Shown here: one piece after another, positions 55,036 to 64,000 of the stretch
Layout: the number at the start of each line of letters is the position of its first letter
Numbering within the stretch: position 1 is the first letter of the stretch
From: Blastococcus sp. TF02-8
Lineage (GTDB): Bacteria; Actinomycetota; Actinomycetes; Mycobacteriales; Geodermatophilaceae
Reading direction: 5' to 3'
DNA length: 64,000 nt
NCBI RefSeq assembly: GCF_003319175.1
Contig: NZ_QOHK01000002.1
Coordinates: 531,890 to 595,889 of the forward strand
Made by a program: the position numbers and the translations under genes
Notes under the pieces: model-generated
What the model was told of the DNA's origin: nothing
The model's database searches: none
What the model saw: only the letters and a program-made list of their open reading frames with translations

Positions 55036-56913
55036 ATGTGCGGAATCGTGGGTTACGTCGGTCCGCAGGGCGCGCTGGACGTCGTCCTGGAGGGCCTCCG
55101 CCGGCTGGAGTACCGCGGGTACGACTCCGCCGGTGTCGCCGTCCTCTCCGACGGAGAGCTGAGCACGGCCAAGAAGGCCGGGAAGCTGGCCAACCTGGAG
55201 AAGGTGCTCGCCGAGGAGCCACTCCCGTCGTCCACGATCGGCATCGGGCACACCCGCTGGGCCACCCACGGTGGACCGACCGACCGCAACGCCCACCCGC
55301 ACCTCTCCGCCGACGGCAAGGTGGCGGTCGTCCACAACGGGATCATCGAGAACTTCGCCCTGCTGCGGGCCGAGATCGAGGCCACCGGCACGGAGTTCAG
55401 CTCCGAGACCGACACCGAGGTCGTCGCCCACCTGCTGGCCGCCGTCTACCGGGAGACGCCTGCGGGCGAGGGCCGGCTCGCGGAGGCCATGCGCGCGGTG
55501 AGCCGCCGCCTGGACGGCGCCTTCACCCTGGTCGCCACCCACGCCGACGAGCCCGACACCCTGGTCGCGTCGCGCCGCAACAGCCCGCTGGTGGTCGGCA
55601 TCGGAGAGACGGCCGACGGTACGGCTGAATACTTCCTGGGCTCCGACGTGGCCGCGTTCATCGGGCACACCCGCAACGCCCTGGAGCTCGGGCAGGACCA
55701 GGTCGTCGAGCTGCACCGCACCCGCGGCGCCACGGTCACCGACTTCGCCGGCGCCCCGGTCGAGCCGACGTCCTACACCGTCGACTGGGACGCCGCCGCC
55801 GCCGAGAAGGGCGGCTACCCCTGGTTCATGCTCAAGGAGATCGCCGAGCAGCCGCAGGCGGTCGCCGACACCCTGCTGGGCCGGCTGGGTGAGAGCGGCG
55901 AGCTGGTGCTCGACGAGGTCCGGCTCTCCGACCAGGAGCTGCGCGACATCGACAAGGTGTTCGTGGTCGCCTGCGGCACCGCGTACCACGCCGGGCTCAT
56001 CGCCAAGTACGCCATCGAGCACTGGACCCGCATACCGGTCGAGGTCGAGGTCGCCAGCGAGTTCCGCTACCGCGACCCGGTGCTGGACCGGTCCACGCTG
56101 GTCGTCGTCATCAGCCAGTCCGGCGAGACGATGGACACCCTGATGGCGCTGCGCCACGCCCGCGAGCAGAAGGCGCGCGTGCTGGCCATCTGCAACGCGA
56201 ACGGCTCGACCATCCCGCGCGAGTCCGACGCGGTGCTCTACACGCACGCGGGCCCGGAGGTCGCGGTTGCCTCGACGAAGGGCTTCCTGACCCAGGTCGT
56301 CGCCTGCTACCTGGTCGGGCTCTTCCTCGCCCAGGTGCGTGGCGTGAAGTACGAGGACGAGATCGCCGCCATCGTCGACGACCTCCGCCGGCTGCCCGAG
56401 GCCGTGGCGAAGGTGCTCGAGCAGATGGAGCCGGTGCGGGAGCTGGGCCGCGAGCTCGCCGATGCGAACACGATCTTGTTCCTCGGCCGGCACGTCGGGT
56501 TCCCCGTGGCGCTGGAGGGTGCACTCAAGCTCAAGGAGCTCGCCTACATCCACGCCGAGGGCTTCGCCGCCGGGGAGCTGAAGCACGGGCCGATCGCGGT
56601 CGTCGACCAGGGCACCCCGGTCGTGGTCGTCGTCCCGTCGCCCCGCAGCCGCAACTCCGTGCACGGCAAGGTGGTCTCCAACATCCAGGAGGTCCGCGCC
56701 CGCGGGGCCCGCACGATCGTGATCGCCGAGGAGGGCGACGAGGACGTCGTCCCCTTCGCCGACCACCTGATCCGGGTGCCTCGCACGCCCACCCTCATGG
56801 CGCCGGTGGTCACCACGGTGCCGCTGCAGGTGCTCGCCTGCGAGATCGCCGACACCCGCGGCTTCGACGTCGACCAGCCCCGCAACCTGGCGAAGTCCGT
56901 CACCGTCGAGTGA
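55036..56913 (+). CDS. glmS: Glutamine--fructose-6-phosphate aminotransferase (isomerizing)
   Basis: 625 residues. Makes glucosamine-6-phosphate from fructose-6-phosphate and glutamine, the first step of aminosugar synthesis. N-terminal glutaminase domain with nucleophile Cys2 ([13 protein letters not shown]) and [18 protein letters not shown]; two SIS domains from about residue 300 ([50 protein letters not shown]) and the C-terminal [11 protein letters not shown]. There is no glmS ribozyme-like leader. A dispersed palindromic repeat follows directly. Confidence 0.96.
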   Translation: MCGIVGYVGPQGALDVVLEGLRRLEYRGYDSAGVAVLSDGELSTAKKAGKLANLEKVLAEEPLPSSTIGIGHTRWATHGGPTDRNAHPHLSADGKVAVVHNGIIENFALLRAEIEATGTEFSSETDTEVVAHLLAAVYRETPAGEGRLAEAMRAVSRRLDGAFTLVATHADEPDTLVASRRNSPLVVGIGETADGTAEYFLGSDVAAFIGHTRNALELGQDQVVELHRTRGATVTDFAGAPVEPTSYTVDWDAAAAEKGGYPWFMLKEIAEQPQAVADTLLGRLGESGELVLDEVRLSDQELRDIDKVFVVACGTAYHAGLIAKYAIEHWTRIPVEVEVASEFRYRDPVLDRSTLVVVISQSGETMDTLMALRHAREQKARVLAICNANGSTIPRESDAVLYTHAGPEVAVASTKGFLTQVVACYLVGLFLAQVRGVKYEDEIAAIVDDLRRLPEAVAKVLEQMEPVRELGRELADANTILFLGRHVGFPVALEGALKLKELAYIHAEGFAAGELKHGPIAVVDQGTPVVVVVPSPRSRNSVHGKVVSNIQEVRARGARTIVIAEEGDEDVVPFADHLIRVPRTPTLMAPVVTTVPLQVLACEIADTRGFDVDQPRNLAKSVTVE

Positions 56914-56920
56914 CCTCCCT

Positions 56921-56980
56921 GGTGATCAGGTCTCCTGATCACCACGGGTCCTCCCTCGTGGTCGACCGTGAGGGAGGACC
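56921..56980. repeat. Dispersed palindromic repeat, copy 2
   Basis: GGTGATCAGG-TCT-CCTGATCACC (56921-56943), then GGTCCTCCCTC (56947-56957) with complement 56970-56980 around GGTCGACC. Same two-palindrome layout and much of the same sequence as copy 1 at 20711-20773. A further direct repeat GTGAGGGAGGAC follows at about 56988-56999. Probably the glmS transcription end. Confidence 0.7.
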
Positions 56981-57041
56981 TCACACGGTGAGGGAGGACG
57001 GCGGTCCGGCGCTCGGGACGCCGACCCGGCACTATGGCCTC

Positions 57042-57431
57042 GTGATCATCGGGGTCGGGATCGACGTGGTGCCGGTGGAGCGGTTCGCGGAGTCGCTCGT
57101 CCGTACGCCGGGGCTGCGCGACCGCCTGTTCACCGCGGCGGAGCAGGTGACGCCCTCCGGCAGTCCGCGCACCGGCGAGTCGCTGGCTGCCCGGTTCGCC
57201 GCGAAGGAGGCCCTCGCCAAGGCGTTGGGCGCTCCCGGCGACCTGCACTGGCACGACGCCGAGGTCACCGTCGGCGAGCACGGACGCCCCCACCTGGAGG
57301 TGCGCGGATCGGTCGCCGGCCGGGCTGCCCAGCTGGGCGTCACCGGCTGGCACGTCTCGCTCAGCCACGACGGCGGCATCGCGTCGGCGGTCGTGGTCGC
57401 CGAGGGCCTCGCGACGGGCGCCGGCTCGTGA
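57042..57431 (+). CDS. acpS: Holo-[acyl-carrier-protein] synthase
   Basis: 129 residues from GTG 57042. Transfers 4'-phosphopantetheine from CoA to acyl carrier protein for fatty-acid synthesis. Start [17 protein letters not shown] with the metal-binding Asp8; [13 protein letters not shown] with Glu56; [20 protein letters not shown] at the end. Overlaps the next gene by 4 nt. The start is preceded by ATGGCCTCGTGA, a trivial 3-codon ORF. Confidence 0.93.
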   Translation: MIIGVGIDVVPVERFAESLVRTPGLRDRLFTAAEQVTPSGSPRTGESLAARFAAKEALAKALGAPGDLHWHDAEVTVGEHGRPHLEVRGSVAGRAAQLGVTGWHVSLSHDGGIASAVVVAEGLATGAGS

Positions 57432-58888
57432 TCGGACTGCACACGGCCGCGCAGGTGCGTGGTGCAGAGGAACCGCTCCTGGCCGCACTGCCCGACGGCG
57501 CCCTGATGCAGCGCGCTGCGACCGGCCTCGGCACCTTCTGCCTGCGACTGCTCGGCAGCCCCTACGGCGCCCGGGTCGTCCTCCTCGTCGGCGCCGGCAA
57601 CAACGGCGGCGACGCCCTCCACGCCGGGGCGCTGCTGGCCGGGCGCGGCGCGCGGGTCACCGCCGTCCTCCTCGATCCCGACCGCGCCCACCCCGGCGGG
57701 CTCGCCGCCCTCCGCCGGCAGGGCGGGCGCACCGCCTCCCCGCACGCCGCCGGGCCGCTCCTCGACCGGGCCGACCTGGTGCTCGACGGGATCGTCGGCC
57801 TCGGCGGCACCGGCGGACTGCGGGCGCCGGCGGCCGCGGTGGTGGAACGGGCGGCGGCCGGACCGGCGCTGATGGTGGCCGTCGACGTCCCCAGCGGGGT
57901 GGACGCCGACACCGGCGCGGTCGAGGGCGCCGCTTTCCCGGCCACCCACACGGTGACGTTCGGTGCGGTCAAGCCCGGGCTCGTCGTGGGGGAGGGCCGC
58001 GCGCACGCCGGCGAGGTGCACCTCGTCGACATCGGCCTCGACCTGCAACCCCCCTCGGCGTGGCAGCTCACCGATGCCGACGCCGCCGTCCGGCTGCCCG
58101 TGCCGGAGGCCGGTGACGACAAGTACTCGCAGGGCGTCGTGGGCGTGGTGGCCGGGTCGGCCACCTACCCGGGTGCCGGCGTGCTGTGCACCGGGGCGGC
58201 GCTGCGCACCCGGCCGGGCCTGGTGCGGTACGCGGGGGCGGCCGCCGACGGAGTACGGGCCGCCTGGCCGGAGGCGATCGTCACCGACGGGCGTCCCTCG
58301 GACGCCGGCCGGGTGCAGGCCTGGGTGATCGGCCCGGGGATGGGAACCGACGACGCCGCCCGCGCCGTGCTGACCGAGGTCCTGGCCACCGACCTGCCGG
58401 TGCTGGTGGACGCCGACGCGCTGACGATGCTCGCCCAGGCACCGGACCTGGTCCGGGGCCGCGCGGCGGCCACCGTGCTGACCCCGCACGACCGGGAGTT
58501 CGCCCGCTTCGGCTCCGAGGTGGACGGCGACCGCGTGGGCTCGGCCCGGCGGCTCGCGGGCGACCTGGGCGCGGTCGTCCTCCTCAAGGGCGAGGCCACG
58601 GTCGTCGCCGACCCCGACGGCACCGCCTACGTCAACGCGACCGGCACCACGTGGCTCGCCACGGCGGGCACCGGCGACGTGCTGTCCGGGATCGCGGGCG
58701 CGCTGCTGGCGACCGGTCTGCCGCCGGTCGAGGCGGCCGCCGTGGCCGCGCACCTGCACGGCCGGGCCGGGCAGCTGGCCGCGGCGGAGGGCCCGCTCAT
58801 CGCCGGGGACGTGGTGCGGCACCTGCCCGCCGCGATCGACCGGGTGCGCGTCGGACGTCCGGTCCGCCTGCCAGACTCGGAGCCGTGA
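57428..58888 (+). CDS. Bifunctional NAD(P)H-hydrate epimerase / ADP-dependent NAD(P)H-hydrate dehydratase
   Basis: 486 residues from GTG 57428. Repairs hydrated NADH/NADPH. The N-terminal YjeF_N epimerase domain (about 1-210) has [20 protein letters not shown] and [19 protein letters not shown]; the C-terminal dehydratase domain (about 225-470) has [52 protein letters not shown], and the ATP/ADP-type motif [20 protein letters not shown]. The acpS-nnr-alr arrangement is common in actinomycetes. Ends in GTGA overlap with alr. Confidence 0.94.
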   Translation: MIGLHTAAQVRGAEEPLLAALPDGALMQRAATGLGTFCLRLLGSPYGARVVLLVGAGNNGGDALHAGALLAGRGARVTAVLLDPDRAHPGGLAALRRQGGRTASPHAAGPLLDRADLVLDGIVGLGGTGGLRAPAAAVVERAAAGPALMVAVDVPSGVDADTGAVEGAAFPATHTVTFGAVKPGLVVGEGRAHAGEVHLVDIGLDLQPPSAWQLTDADAAVRLPVPEAGDDKYSQGVVGVVAGSATYPGAGVLCTGAALRTRPGLVRYAGAAADGVRAAWPEAIVTDGRPSDAGRVQAWVIGPGMGTDDAARAVLTEVLATDLPVLVDADALTMLAQAPDLVRGRAAATVLTPHDREFARFGSEVDGDRVGSARRLAGDLGAVVLLKGEATVVADPDGTAYVNATGTTWLATAGTGDVLSGIAGALLATGLPPVEAAAVAAHLHGRAGQLAAAEGPLIAGDVVRHLPAAIDRVRVGRPVRLPDSEP

Positions 58889-60021
58889 CGAACGGGACGG
58901 GGGCCGAGATCGTCGTCGACCTCGATACGATCGCAGCGAACACGGCGGTGCTCCGCGAGCGCGTGGGCAGGCCGCTGATGGCGGTGGTGAAGGCCGACGG
59001 GTACGGGCACGGGCTGTTGCCGGCCGCGCGGGCCGCACTGGCCGGGGGCGCCGACCAGCTCGGTGTCGCCGTCCTCGCCGAGGCCCTCGCCCTGCGCGCC
59101 GGGGGCGTCACCGCCCCGGTGCTGGCCTGGCTGCACGGCCCCGGTGCCGACTTCGCCGCGGCGCTCACCGCCGACATCGAGGTGTCGGTCAACGCGGTCT
59201 GGGCGCTCGACGAGGTCGTCGCCGCCGCACGGGCCACGGGCCGCACCGCACGCCTGCACCTGTTCGTCGACACCGGGCTCTCCCGCGAGGGCGCCACGAC
59301 GACGGAGTGGCCGGAACTCGTGGCGGCAGCCGCCCGCGCCCAGGCCGACGGCGACGTCACCGTCGTCGGCGTCTGGAGCCACCTGGCCTACGCCGACGCA
59401 CCCACCCACCCGACCATCGCCGCCCAGATCCGCGTGTTCGAGGAGGCGGTCGGCATCGCCCGCGCGGCCGGTCTCACCGACGTCCGCCGGCACCTGGCCA
59501 ACTCGGCGGCCACCGTCGCGCTCCCCGACACCTGGTTCGACATGGTGCGGCCCGGTGTCGCCGTCTACGGGCTGGACCCCCTGGGTGGCGACGCCGCCGC
59601 GCACGGTCTGCGGCCGGCGATGACGGTGCGGGCGCGGGTGGCGCTGGCCAAGCGGGTCCCCGCCGGGTCCGGCGTCTCCTACGGCCACACGTACACGACC
59701 CCCGCCGAGACGACGCTGGCGCTCGTCCCGGTCGGGTACGCCGACGGCGTGCCCCGGGCCGGCGGGAACCGCGCCCCCGTCCTGGCGGCCGGCGCGCAGC
59801 GGTCCATCGCCGGCCGGGTGTGCATGGACCAGTTCGTCGTCGACGTCGGGGACGCCACGGTCGCGCCCGGTGACGAGGTGGTGCTCTGGGGACCCGGCGA
59901 CGGAGGGGAGCCGACGGCGCAGCAGTGGGCCGATGCGACGGGCACCATCCACTACGAGCTGGTCACCCGCATCGGCGGGCGGTTCTCGCGCCGCTACGTC
60001 GGCACGGCGGGAGCGGTCTGA
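58885..60021 (+). CDS. alr: Alanine racemase
   Basis: 378 residues from GTG 58885; the much longer frame upstream is a shadow of the epimerase gene. PLP enzyme that makes D-Ala for peptidoglycan. PLP Lys36 is in VVKADGYGHGLLPAARAAL; HLFVDTGLSREGATTTEW, RPGVAVYGLDPLGG, the second catalytic Tyr in SGVSYGHTY, and GRVCMDQFVVDVG follow. Its stop shares one base with the next ATG. Confidence 0.95.
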   Translation: MTNGTGAEIVVDLDTIAANTAVLRERVGRPLMAVVKADGYGHGLLPAARAALAGGADQLGVAVLAEALALRAGGVTAPVLAWLHGPGADFAAALTADIEVSVNAVWALDEVVAAARATGRTARLHLFVDTGLSREGATTTEWPELVAAAARAQADGDVTVVGVWSHLAYADAPTHPTIAAQIRVFEEAVGIARAAGLTDVRRHLANSAATVALPDTWFDMVRPGVAVYGLDPLGGDAAAHGLRPAMTVRARVALAKRVPAGSGVSYGHTYTTPAETTLALVPVGYADGVPRAGGNRAPVLAAGAQRSIAGRVCMDQFVVDVGDATVAPGDEVVLWGPGDGGEPTAQQWADATGTIHYELVTRIGGRFSRRYVGTAGAV

Positions 60022-61202
60022 TGGTCCGCGGGGGAACACCGGCCCACAAGCACCCGCGGGCGCACACCGCCGGGGTCGTCGGCGCCGTCCTCGGCCTGGC
60101 GGCGGCCGGGACGGCGGCGGGCGTGGCGGTGAGCCGGATGGCCGCGCGGCGGGTGCGGGCGACCGAGCTCGGCCCGGCCGCACAGCTGCCGGAGAACCTC
60201 ACCGAGGGACAGCTGCGCCAGGCCGACCCGCTCGGCCTCGAGTCGCGGCCCGCCGACCGCACCGCGCTGGTGCAGACCGACGACGGCGTACTGCTGGCGG
60301 TCGAGGAGATCGGGCCGCGGGACGCCCCGCTGACCGTCGTCTTCGTGCACGGCTACACCCTCTCGATGGCCTCGTGGACCTTCCAGCGGCGCACGCTGGC
60401 CGAGGAGCTGGCCACGGAGAACGGTCACCGGCCGGACGCGCGACTGGTCTTCTTCGACCAGCGGGGGCACGGTGCCTCCGGCCGCGGGAAGTCGGAGAAC
60501 TCGACGATCGAGCAGCTCGCCCGCGACCTGACGGCGATCCTGGACGCCCGCGTGCCGCGTGGCCCCGTGGTGCTGGTGGGGCACTCCATGGGTGGCATGA
60601 CGATCATGGGCCTGGCCGCCCTGCGGCCGGAGCTCTTCGGCAGCCGGATCGTCGGCGTCGCGCTGCTGTCGACCTCCAGCGGCAACCTGGCCGACCTGAA
60701 CTTCGGCCTTCCCGAGCTGCTCACCCGGGTGCGCGCCACGGTGCTCCCGGTCGCTGCCTGGACCATGCGGCACCGGCCCGCCTTCGCCGAGCGCACCCGC
60801 CGGGTGGCCGCCGACCTGGTCTCGGCGGCGACGCGCGCGCTGTCGTTCGGCTCTCCCGACATCGATCCGGCGCTGACCCGCTACGTGGACGCGATGATCG
60901 CCGGCACCCCCGTCGACGTGATCGCGGAGTTCTACCCCGCGCTCGCGGGCCTGGACGAGACCGGATCGCTGGAGCCGCTGCGGGGGATCCCCACGCTGGT
61001 GCTCACCGGTGACGCGGACAAGCTGATCCCCCAGCAGCACAGCGACCTGATCGTCGAGCGGCTGCCGGACGCCGAGTACGTGGTCGTGCCCGGTGCCGGG
61101 CACATGGTGCAGCTGGAGCGGCCCGCGGAGGTCAGCGCCGCGCTCACCGCCCTGCTGCGCCGAGCCGGAGCCGTCCGGCCGAGCGGGCGGACGACGCGGT
61201 GA
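60021..61202 (+). CDS. Alpha/beta hydrolase, membrane-anchored
   Basis: 393 residues from ATG 60021. The N-terminus carries a hydrophobic segment about 17-39 (AGVVGAVLGLAAAGTAAGVA) that would anchor or export it. Alpha/beta-hydrolase domain: VVFVHGYTLSMASWTFQRR, the nucleophile Ser189 in GHSMGGMTIM, Asp in TGDADKLIP and His in GAGHMVQLERP. No substrate can be named; the family includes esterases, lipases and haloperoxidases. Located between alr and tsaE, where many actinomycetes have such a gene; overlaps the next gene by 4 nt. Confidence 0.85.
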   Translation: MVRGGTPAHKHPRAHTAGVVGAVLGLAAAGTAAGVAVSRMAARRVRATELGPAAQLPENLTEGQLRQADPLGLESRPADRTALVQTDDGVLLAVEEIGPRDAPLTVVFVHGYTLSMASWTFQRRTLAEELATENGHRPDARLVFFDQRGHGASGRGKSENSTIEQLARDLTAILDARVPRGPVVLVGHSMGGMTIMGLAALRPELFGSRIVGVALLSTSSGNLADLNFGLPELLTRVRATVLPVAAWTMRHRPAFAERTRRVAADLVSAATRALSFGSPDIDPALTRYVDAMIAGTPVDVIAEFYPALAGLDETGSLEPLRGIPTLVLTGDADKLIPQQHSDLIVERLPDAEYVVVPGAGHMVQLERPAEVSAALTALLRRAGAVRPSGRTTR

Positions 61203-61828
61203 GCCCGGTGGGTCTGGACCACGACGCCCGCACGGTCGCCGCGACCGCAGCAGCGGCTCCCGACTGGACGGCGCTGGCCGCGGCGGCCCGTACCTGCGTG
61301 GCGTGCCCGGAGCTCGCCGCGACCCGGCAGCACGTCGTGGTCGGGGACGTGCCGGCGACCGGGCGGCCGCGGCTGGTGCTGGTGGGCGAGGCGCCGGGGG
61401 CGACGGAGGACGAGACCGGCCGCCCGTTCGTCGGGAAGTCCGGGGCGCTGCTGGACCTGCTGCTCGCCGAGTCCGGGCTGGACCGCGCCGAGGCGGCGGT
61501 GCTGAACGTGGTGAAGTGCCGGCCGCCGGCCAACCGCACCCCGAAGGCGCCGGAGGTGGCGCGGTGCAGCGGGTGGCTGAGGCGTCAGCTGGACCTGCTC
61601 GATGCCCCTGTCGTCGTGGCGCTGGGACTGTCGTCGGCCAAGTGGTTCCTCGGGCCGCGCACCGTGCTCGCGGCCGTGCGGGGGCGCCCGCACGAGGTCG
61701 ACGGCCGTGCGGTGTGGGCCACCTACCACCCGTCCGCGGCCATCCGGTTCGGCCCGAACGGTGCACCGCGGGCGGGCCTGCTGGCCGACCTCACCGCGGT
61801 CGCCGCGACCCTGGAAGGAGCCGCGTGA
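61199..61828 (+). CDS. Family 4 uracil-DNA glycosylase (iron-sulfur type)
   Basis: 209 residues from GTG 61199, overlapping the hydrolase. Removes uracil from DNA, useful in GC-rich genomes where cytosine deamination is frequent. Hallmark motif VGEAPGATEDETGRPFVGKS; four Cys that bind a 4Fe-4S cluster: Cys33, Cys36 (RTCVACPEL), Cys107 (VVKCRPPANRTPK) and Cys123 (RCSGW); TYHPSAAIR near the end. Overlaps tsaE by 4 nt (GTGA). Confidence 0.9.
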   Translation: MSPVGLDHDARTVAATAAAAPDWTALAAAARTCVACPELAATRQHVVVGDVPATGRPRLVLVGEAPGATEDETGRPFVGKSGALLDLLLAESGLDRAEAAVLNVVKCRPPANRTPKAPEVARCSGWLRRQLDLLDAPVVVALGLSSAKWFLGPRTVLAAVRGRPHEVDGRAVWATYHPSAAIRFGPNGAPRAGLLADLTAVAATLEGAA

Positions 61829-62280
61829 ACCGCGAGCACGTGCTGGCGACTCTCGCCGCCACCCACGACCTCGGCCGGCGGTTGGCCGCGATCGCGCGGC
61901 CCGGCGACCTGCTCGTGCTGGTCGGCCCGCTCGGCGCGGGCAAGACCGCGCTGACCCAGGGGATCGGCGCCGGTCTCGGCGTGCGGGAGCCGGTGACCTC
62001 GCCGACCTTCGTCATCGCCCGGGTCCACCGGGACGGCCGGATCCCCCTGGTGCACGTCGACGCCTACCGGCTCGGCGGGCACGCCGACGTCGACGACCTC
62101 GACCTCGACGCCTCGACCGAGGAGTCGGTCACCGTGGTCGAGTGGGGGCAGGGGCTGGTGGAGCAGTTGGCCGACGAGCACCTCGAGGTGCGCCTGGACC
62201 GGCGCGAGGACGACGTGCGCACCGCGGTCCTGGTGCCGCACGGCCCGGGCTGGGAGCAGCGCCTGGACGCGCTCGGGTGA
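61825..62280 (+). CDS. tsaE: tRNA threonylcarbamoyladenosine biosynthesis ATPase TsaE
   Basis: 151 residues from GTG 61825 (GGAAGGAG upstream), typical. ATPase that works with TsaB and TsaD to make t6A37 in ANN-decoding tRNAs. Walker A GPLGAGKTAL at 34-43, REPVTSPTFVIARVH and VVEWGQGLVEQL. tsaB, which normally follows, is not next; instead a GNAT gene overlaps its stop. Longer upstream frame overlaps the glycosylase and was rejected. Confidence 0.95.
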   Translation: MNREHVLATLAATHDLGRRLAAIARPGDLLVLVGPLGAGKTALTQGIGAGLGVREPVTSPTFVIARVHRDGRIPLVHVDAYRLGGHADVDDLDLDASTEESVTVVEWGQGLVEQLADEHLEVRLDRREDDVRTAVLVPHGPGWEQRLDALG

Positions 62281-62792
62281 CGCGCCCGTCCGTGCGCGTC
62301 GTCCTGGCCCGCCACCCCCGGGAGGACGACGACCTCGCCACCGCGCTGTGGCGGTTGCAGCGCGCGGCCTACGCCGTGGAGGCTGAACTCATCGGCGACG
62401 ACCGCATCCCGGCGCTGCACGAGGGCGTCGGAGATCTCGCGTCGGCGCCGCTGCACTGGGTGCTGGCCGAGGACGACGGGCGCCTGCTCGGGGCTCTGGC
62501 GTGGCGGGAGTCGACCGAGCAGCTCGAGGTGGACCGGCTGGTCGTCGAACCGGCCGCGCACCGGCGCGGCGTCGGGCGGGCGCTCGTGGAGGCGGTGGTG
62601 GAGCGGGCCGACGGCAGGGACGTGGTCGTCTCCACCGGCCGGGACAACGCGCCCGCACGGCGGCTGTACGAGCGCGCCGGCTTCTGCGAGCGCGGGGACC
62701 GCGAGGTGGTCCCCGGGCTGTGGGTGACCGACTACCGGCTGACCGGCGGTTCTCGTCCCGCTCCGGGAGCGGATGACCGCGAGGGTCGTTAG
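62277..62792 (+). CDS. GNAT family N-acetyltransferase 1
   Basis: 171 residues from GTG 62277 (overlaps the tsaE stop). GNAT fold: acetyl-CoA loop VEPAAHRRGVGRALVEAVVE and C-terminal DNAPARRLYERAGFCERGD. RimI would be the expected acetyltransferase in this neighbourhood but its usual IAVxPxxRRxGIG context is too general to prove identity. Substrate unknown. The spacing to the next gene is 9 nt. Confidence 0.78.
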   Translation: MTRPSVRVVLARHPREDDDLATALWRLQRAAYAVEAELIGDDRIPALHEGVGDLASAPLHWVLAEDDGRLLGALAWRESTEQLEVDRLVVEPAAHRRGVGRALVEAVVERADGRDVVVSTGRDNAPARRLYERAGFCERGDREVVPGLWVTDYRLTGGSRPAPGADDREGR

Positions 62793-62801
62793 CCTGCCGC
62801 C

Positions 62802-63356
62802 GTGGCCACGGTGCGCCCGCCCCGGGTGGAGCTGGTGCAGCTCAGCGGCGAGACGCTGCGCGCCCTCGCCGACGGCGACCTGGCCGCTGCGGAGGCCGGG
62901 GCGCCGGTTCCGCTGAGCGACTACCTGGCCGGTCCGGAGTGCCGCTCGGTGTGGGAGATCCGCGCGGTGCAGGTCGTCGTCGACCCGCCGTCGGCCGGCT
63001 GGATCACCCGGGTGGTGTGGGACCCCGACCGGCAGCTCGCCGTCGGTCGGGCCGGCTTCCACGGGCCTCCGGACGAGCGCGGCATGGTGGAGGTGGGCTA
63101 CGGGATCGACCCGGCCCACCGCCGCCGCGGCTACGCGGGGGCCGCCCTCGGGGCGATGCTGCAGCGAGTGGCTGCCGAGCCGGACGTCACCGTGGTCCGG
63201 GCGGCGGTCAGCCCGGAGAACACCGCCTCGCTCCGCGTGGTGCGCCGCCACGGGTTCGTGCCCGTCGGGGAGCAGATCGACGAGGTCGACGGTCTGGCGA
63301 TCGTGCACGAGCTGCGCGTCCGGAACCGCGGGCATGACGGAGGCCCGCGCGGGTAG
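62802..63356 (+). CDS. GNAT family N-acetyltransferase 2
   Basis: 184 residues from GTG 62802. Acetyl-CoA motif IDPAHRRRGYAGAALGAML and SPENTASLRVVRRHGFVPVG, of the RimJ/RimL-like class. N-terminus (EAGAPVPLSDYLAGPECRS) may be the substrate-specific part. No RimJ-specific residues can be claimed. Ends 9 nt before the next gene. Confidence 0.78.
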   Translation: MATVRPPRVELVQLSGETLRALADGDLAAAEAGAPVPLSDYLAGPECRSVWEIRAVQVVVDPPSAGWITRVVWDPDRQLAVGRAGFHGPPDERGMVEVGYGIDPAHRRRGYAGAALGAMLQRVAAEPDVTVVRAAVSPENTASLRVVRRHGFVPVGEQIDEVDGLAIVHELRVRNRGHDGGPRG

Positions 63357-63365
63357 AGCGCGCAC

Positions 63366-63779
63366 GTGGCAGACACCCAGGACGGCCCCGAACTCCACCC
63401 GGTCACCCGCGAGCTGGCCGAGGGGCCGAACTACGCGGCCATGAGCACGTTGCTGCCCAGTGGGCGCATCCAGACCCAGTACGTGTGGGTGCACACCGAC
63501 GGTGCGCGGGTGTGCGTGAACACCGAGGTGCACCGGCAGAAGTTCAAGGACCTCGAGCGGGACCCGCGCGTGACCCTCGCGATCCTCGACGCCGGCAACC
63601 CGTACCGGTACGCGGAGGTGCGGGGTCGGGTGGTGGAGACCGAGCGGGGTGAGCGGGCCCGGGCGCAGATCGACGAGCTGTCGCAGAAGTACGACGGGCG
63701 GCAGTACCCGGCGGAGAACATCCACAGCGAGCGGGTCATCGTCTGGATCGAGCCGGAGCGCCAGACCATCGCCGGGTGA
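63366..63779 (+). CDS. PPOX-class (pyridoxamine 5'-phosphate oxidase-like) probable F420-dependent protein
   Basis: 137 residues from GTG 63366. Split-barrel flavin/F420-binding fold: NYAAMSTLLPSGRIQTQYVW, RVCVNTEVHRQKFKDLERDP, VTLAILDAGNPYRYAEVRG and ERVIVWIEPERQTIAG at the end. F420-binding or FMN-binding cannot be told from sequence alone. The last two codons and stop lie inside the first unit of an 80-bp tandem repeat that follows. Confidence 0.78.
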   Translation: MADTQDGPELHPVTRELAEGPNYAAMSTLLPSGRIQTQYVWVHTDGARVCVNTEVHRQKFKDLERDPRVTLAILDAGNPYRYAEVRGRVVETERGERARAQIDELSQKYDGRQYPAENIHSERVIVWIEPERQTIAG

Positions 63780-64000
63780 CAGCCTCGGGAGCATCGCAGC
63801 GAGGGACGAGCGAGGAGCGGACCGGGGCGCGGAAGCCGGCGGTGTTCTCAGCCGGGTGACAGCCTCGGGAGCATCGCAGCGAGGGACGAGCGAGGAGCGG
63901 ACCGGGGCGCGGAAGCCGGCGGTGTTCTCAGCCGGGTGACAGCCTCGGGAGCATCGCAGCGAGGGACGAGCGAGGAGCGGACCGGGGCGCGGAAGCCGGC
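63771..64000. repeat. Perfect 80-bp tandem repeat (at least 2.9 copies)
   Basis: Units at 63771-63850, 63851-63930 and 63931-64000 (70 bp, cut by the window end) are identical. Each begins GCCGGGTGACAGCCTCGGGA and ends GGCGGTGTTCTCA. The first unit takes in the final codons GCC GGG TGA of the PPOX gene. 80 is not divisible by 3, so the array does not encode an in-frame repeated peptide. The array may continue past the window. Confidence 0.95.

Noticed and set aside
57034..57045. MAS-stop mini-ORF before acpS
   Set aside because: Three codons could occur by chance and overlap the acpS start without clear ribosome-binding site.
63771..64000. CRISPR array
   Set aside because: The 80-bp units are perfect and directly adjacent, with no variable spacers.

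Overview
The window is a very GC-rich, densely coded bacterial chromosome segment, almost certainly from a high-GC actinomycete. Evidence: GTG and TTG starts are common, most neighbouring genes overlap by 1-4 nt, a six-subunit mce lipid-transport cluster with two Mce-associated proteins is present, as are F420-type oxidoreductase families, and RpoB, RpoC and RpoA closely resemble mycobacterial proteins. A Geodermatophilaceae-like host (Blastococcus, Geodermatophilus, Modestobacter) is my best guess, but that is inference. No rRNA, tRNA, CRISPR, IS element or prophage was found.

Layout. 1-750: end of rplJ, then rplL. 751-12756: two terminator-like hairpins, then a complete mce locus on the + strand (MceG-type ATPase, two YrbE permeases, MceA-F, two Mce-associated membrane proteins) lying between rplL and rpoB. 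13134-20637: rpoB and rpoC, both with TTG starts, followed by a strong intrinsic terminator. 20787-21827 (-): a luciferase-like monooxygenase. 22353-26669: the str operon (rpsL, rpsG, fusA, tuf). 26801-36932: S10 and spc operons. 37067-39889: secY, adk, map. 40190-44450: infA, rpmJ, rpsM, rpsK, rpsD, rpoA, rplQ and a small acidic ORF. 44458-45318: truA, apparently with a CTG start. 45328-50176: an accessory block with an NAD(P)-binding protein, mobA, fdhD and a moeA-moaC-mogA-hypothetical operon. 50266-52514: a beta-carbonic anhydrase and a secreted subtilase. 52731-63779: rplM, rpsI, glmM, glmS, acpS, nnrE/D, alr, an alpha/beta hydrolase, a family-4 uracil-DNA glycosylase, tsaE, two GNATs and a PPOX-family protein. 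The window ends in perfect 80-bp tandem repeats.

Functionally this is the housekeeping core: ribosomal proteins, elongation factors, RNA polymerase, protein export, Met removal, and aminosugar and D-alanine supply for the cell wall. Lipid import (mce) and molybdenum-cofactor genes are set into it. I see no convincing new multi-gene system. The most interesting signals are small: a recurring two-storey hairpin family behind ribosomal genes, a second dispersed palindromic repeat, a 16-codon mini-ORF coupling rplR to rpsE, the truA start problem, a Ca2+-loop-like tail on the MceD homologue, a Crp-type operator upstream of the secreted protease, and the terminal tandem repeats.
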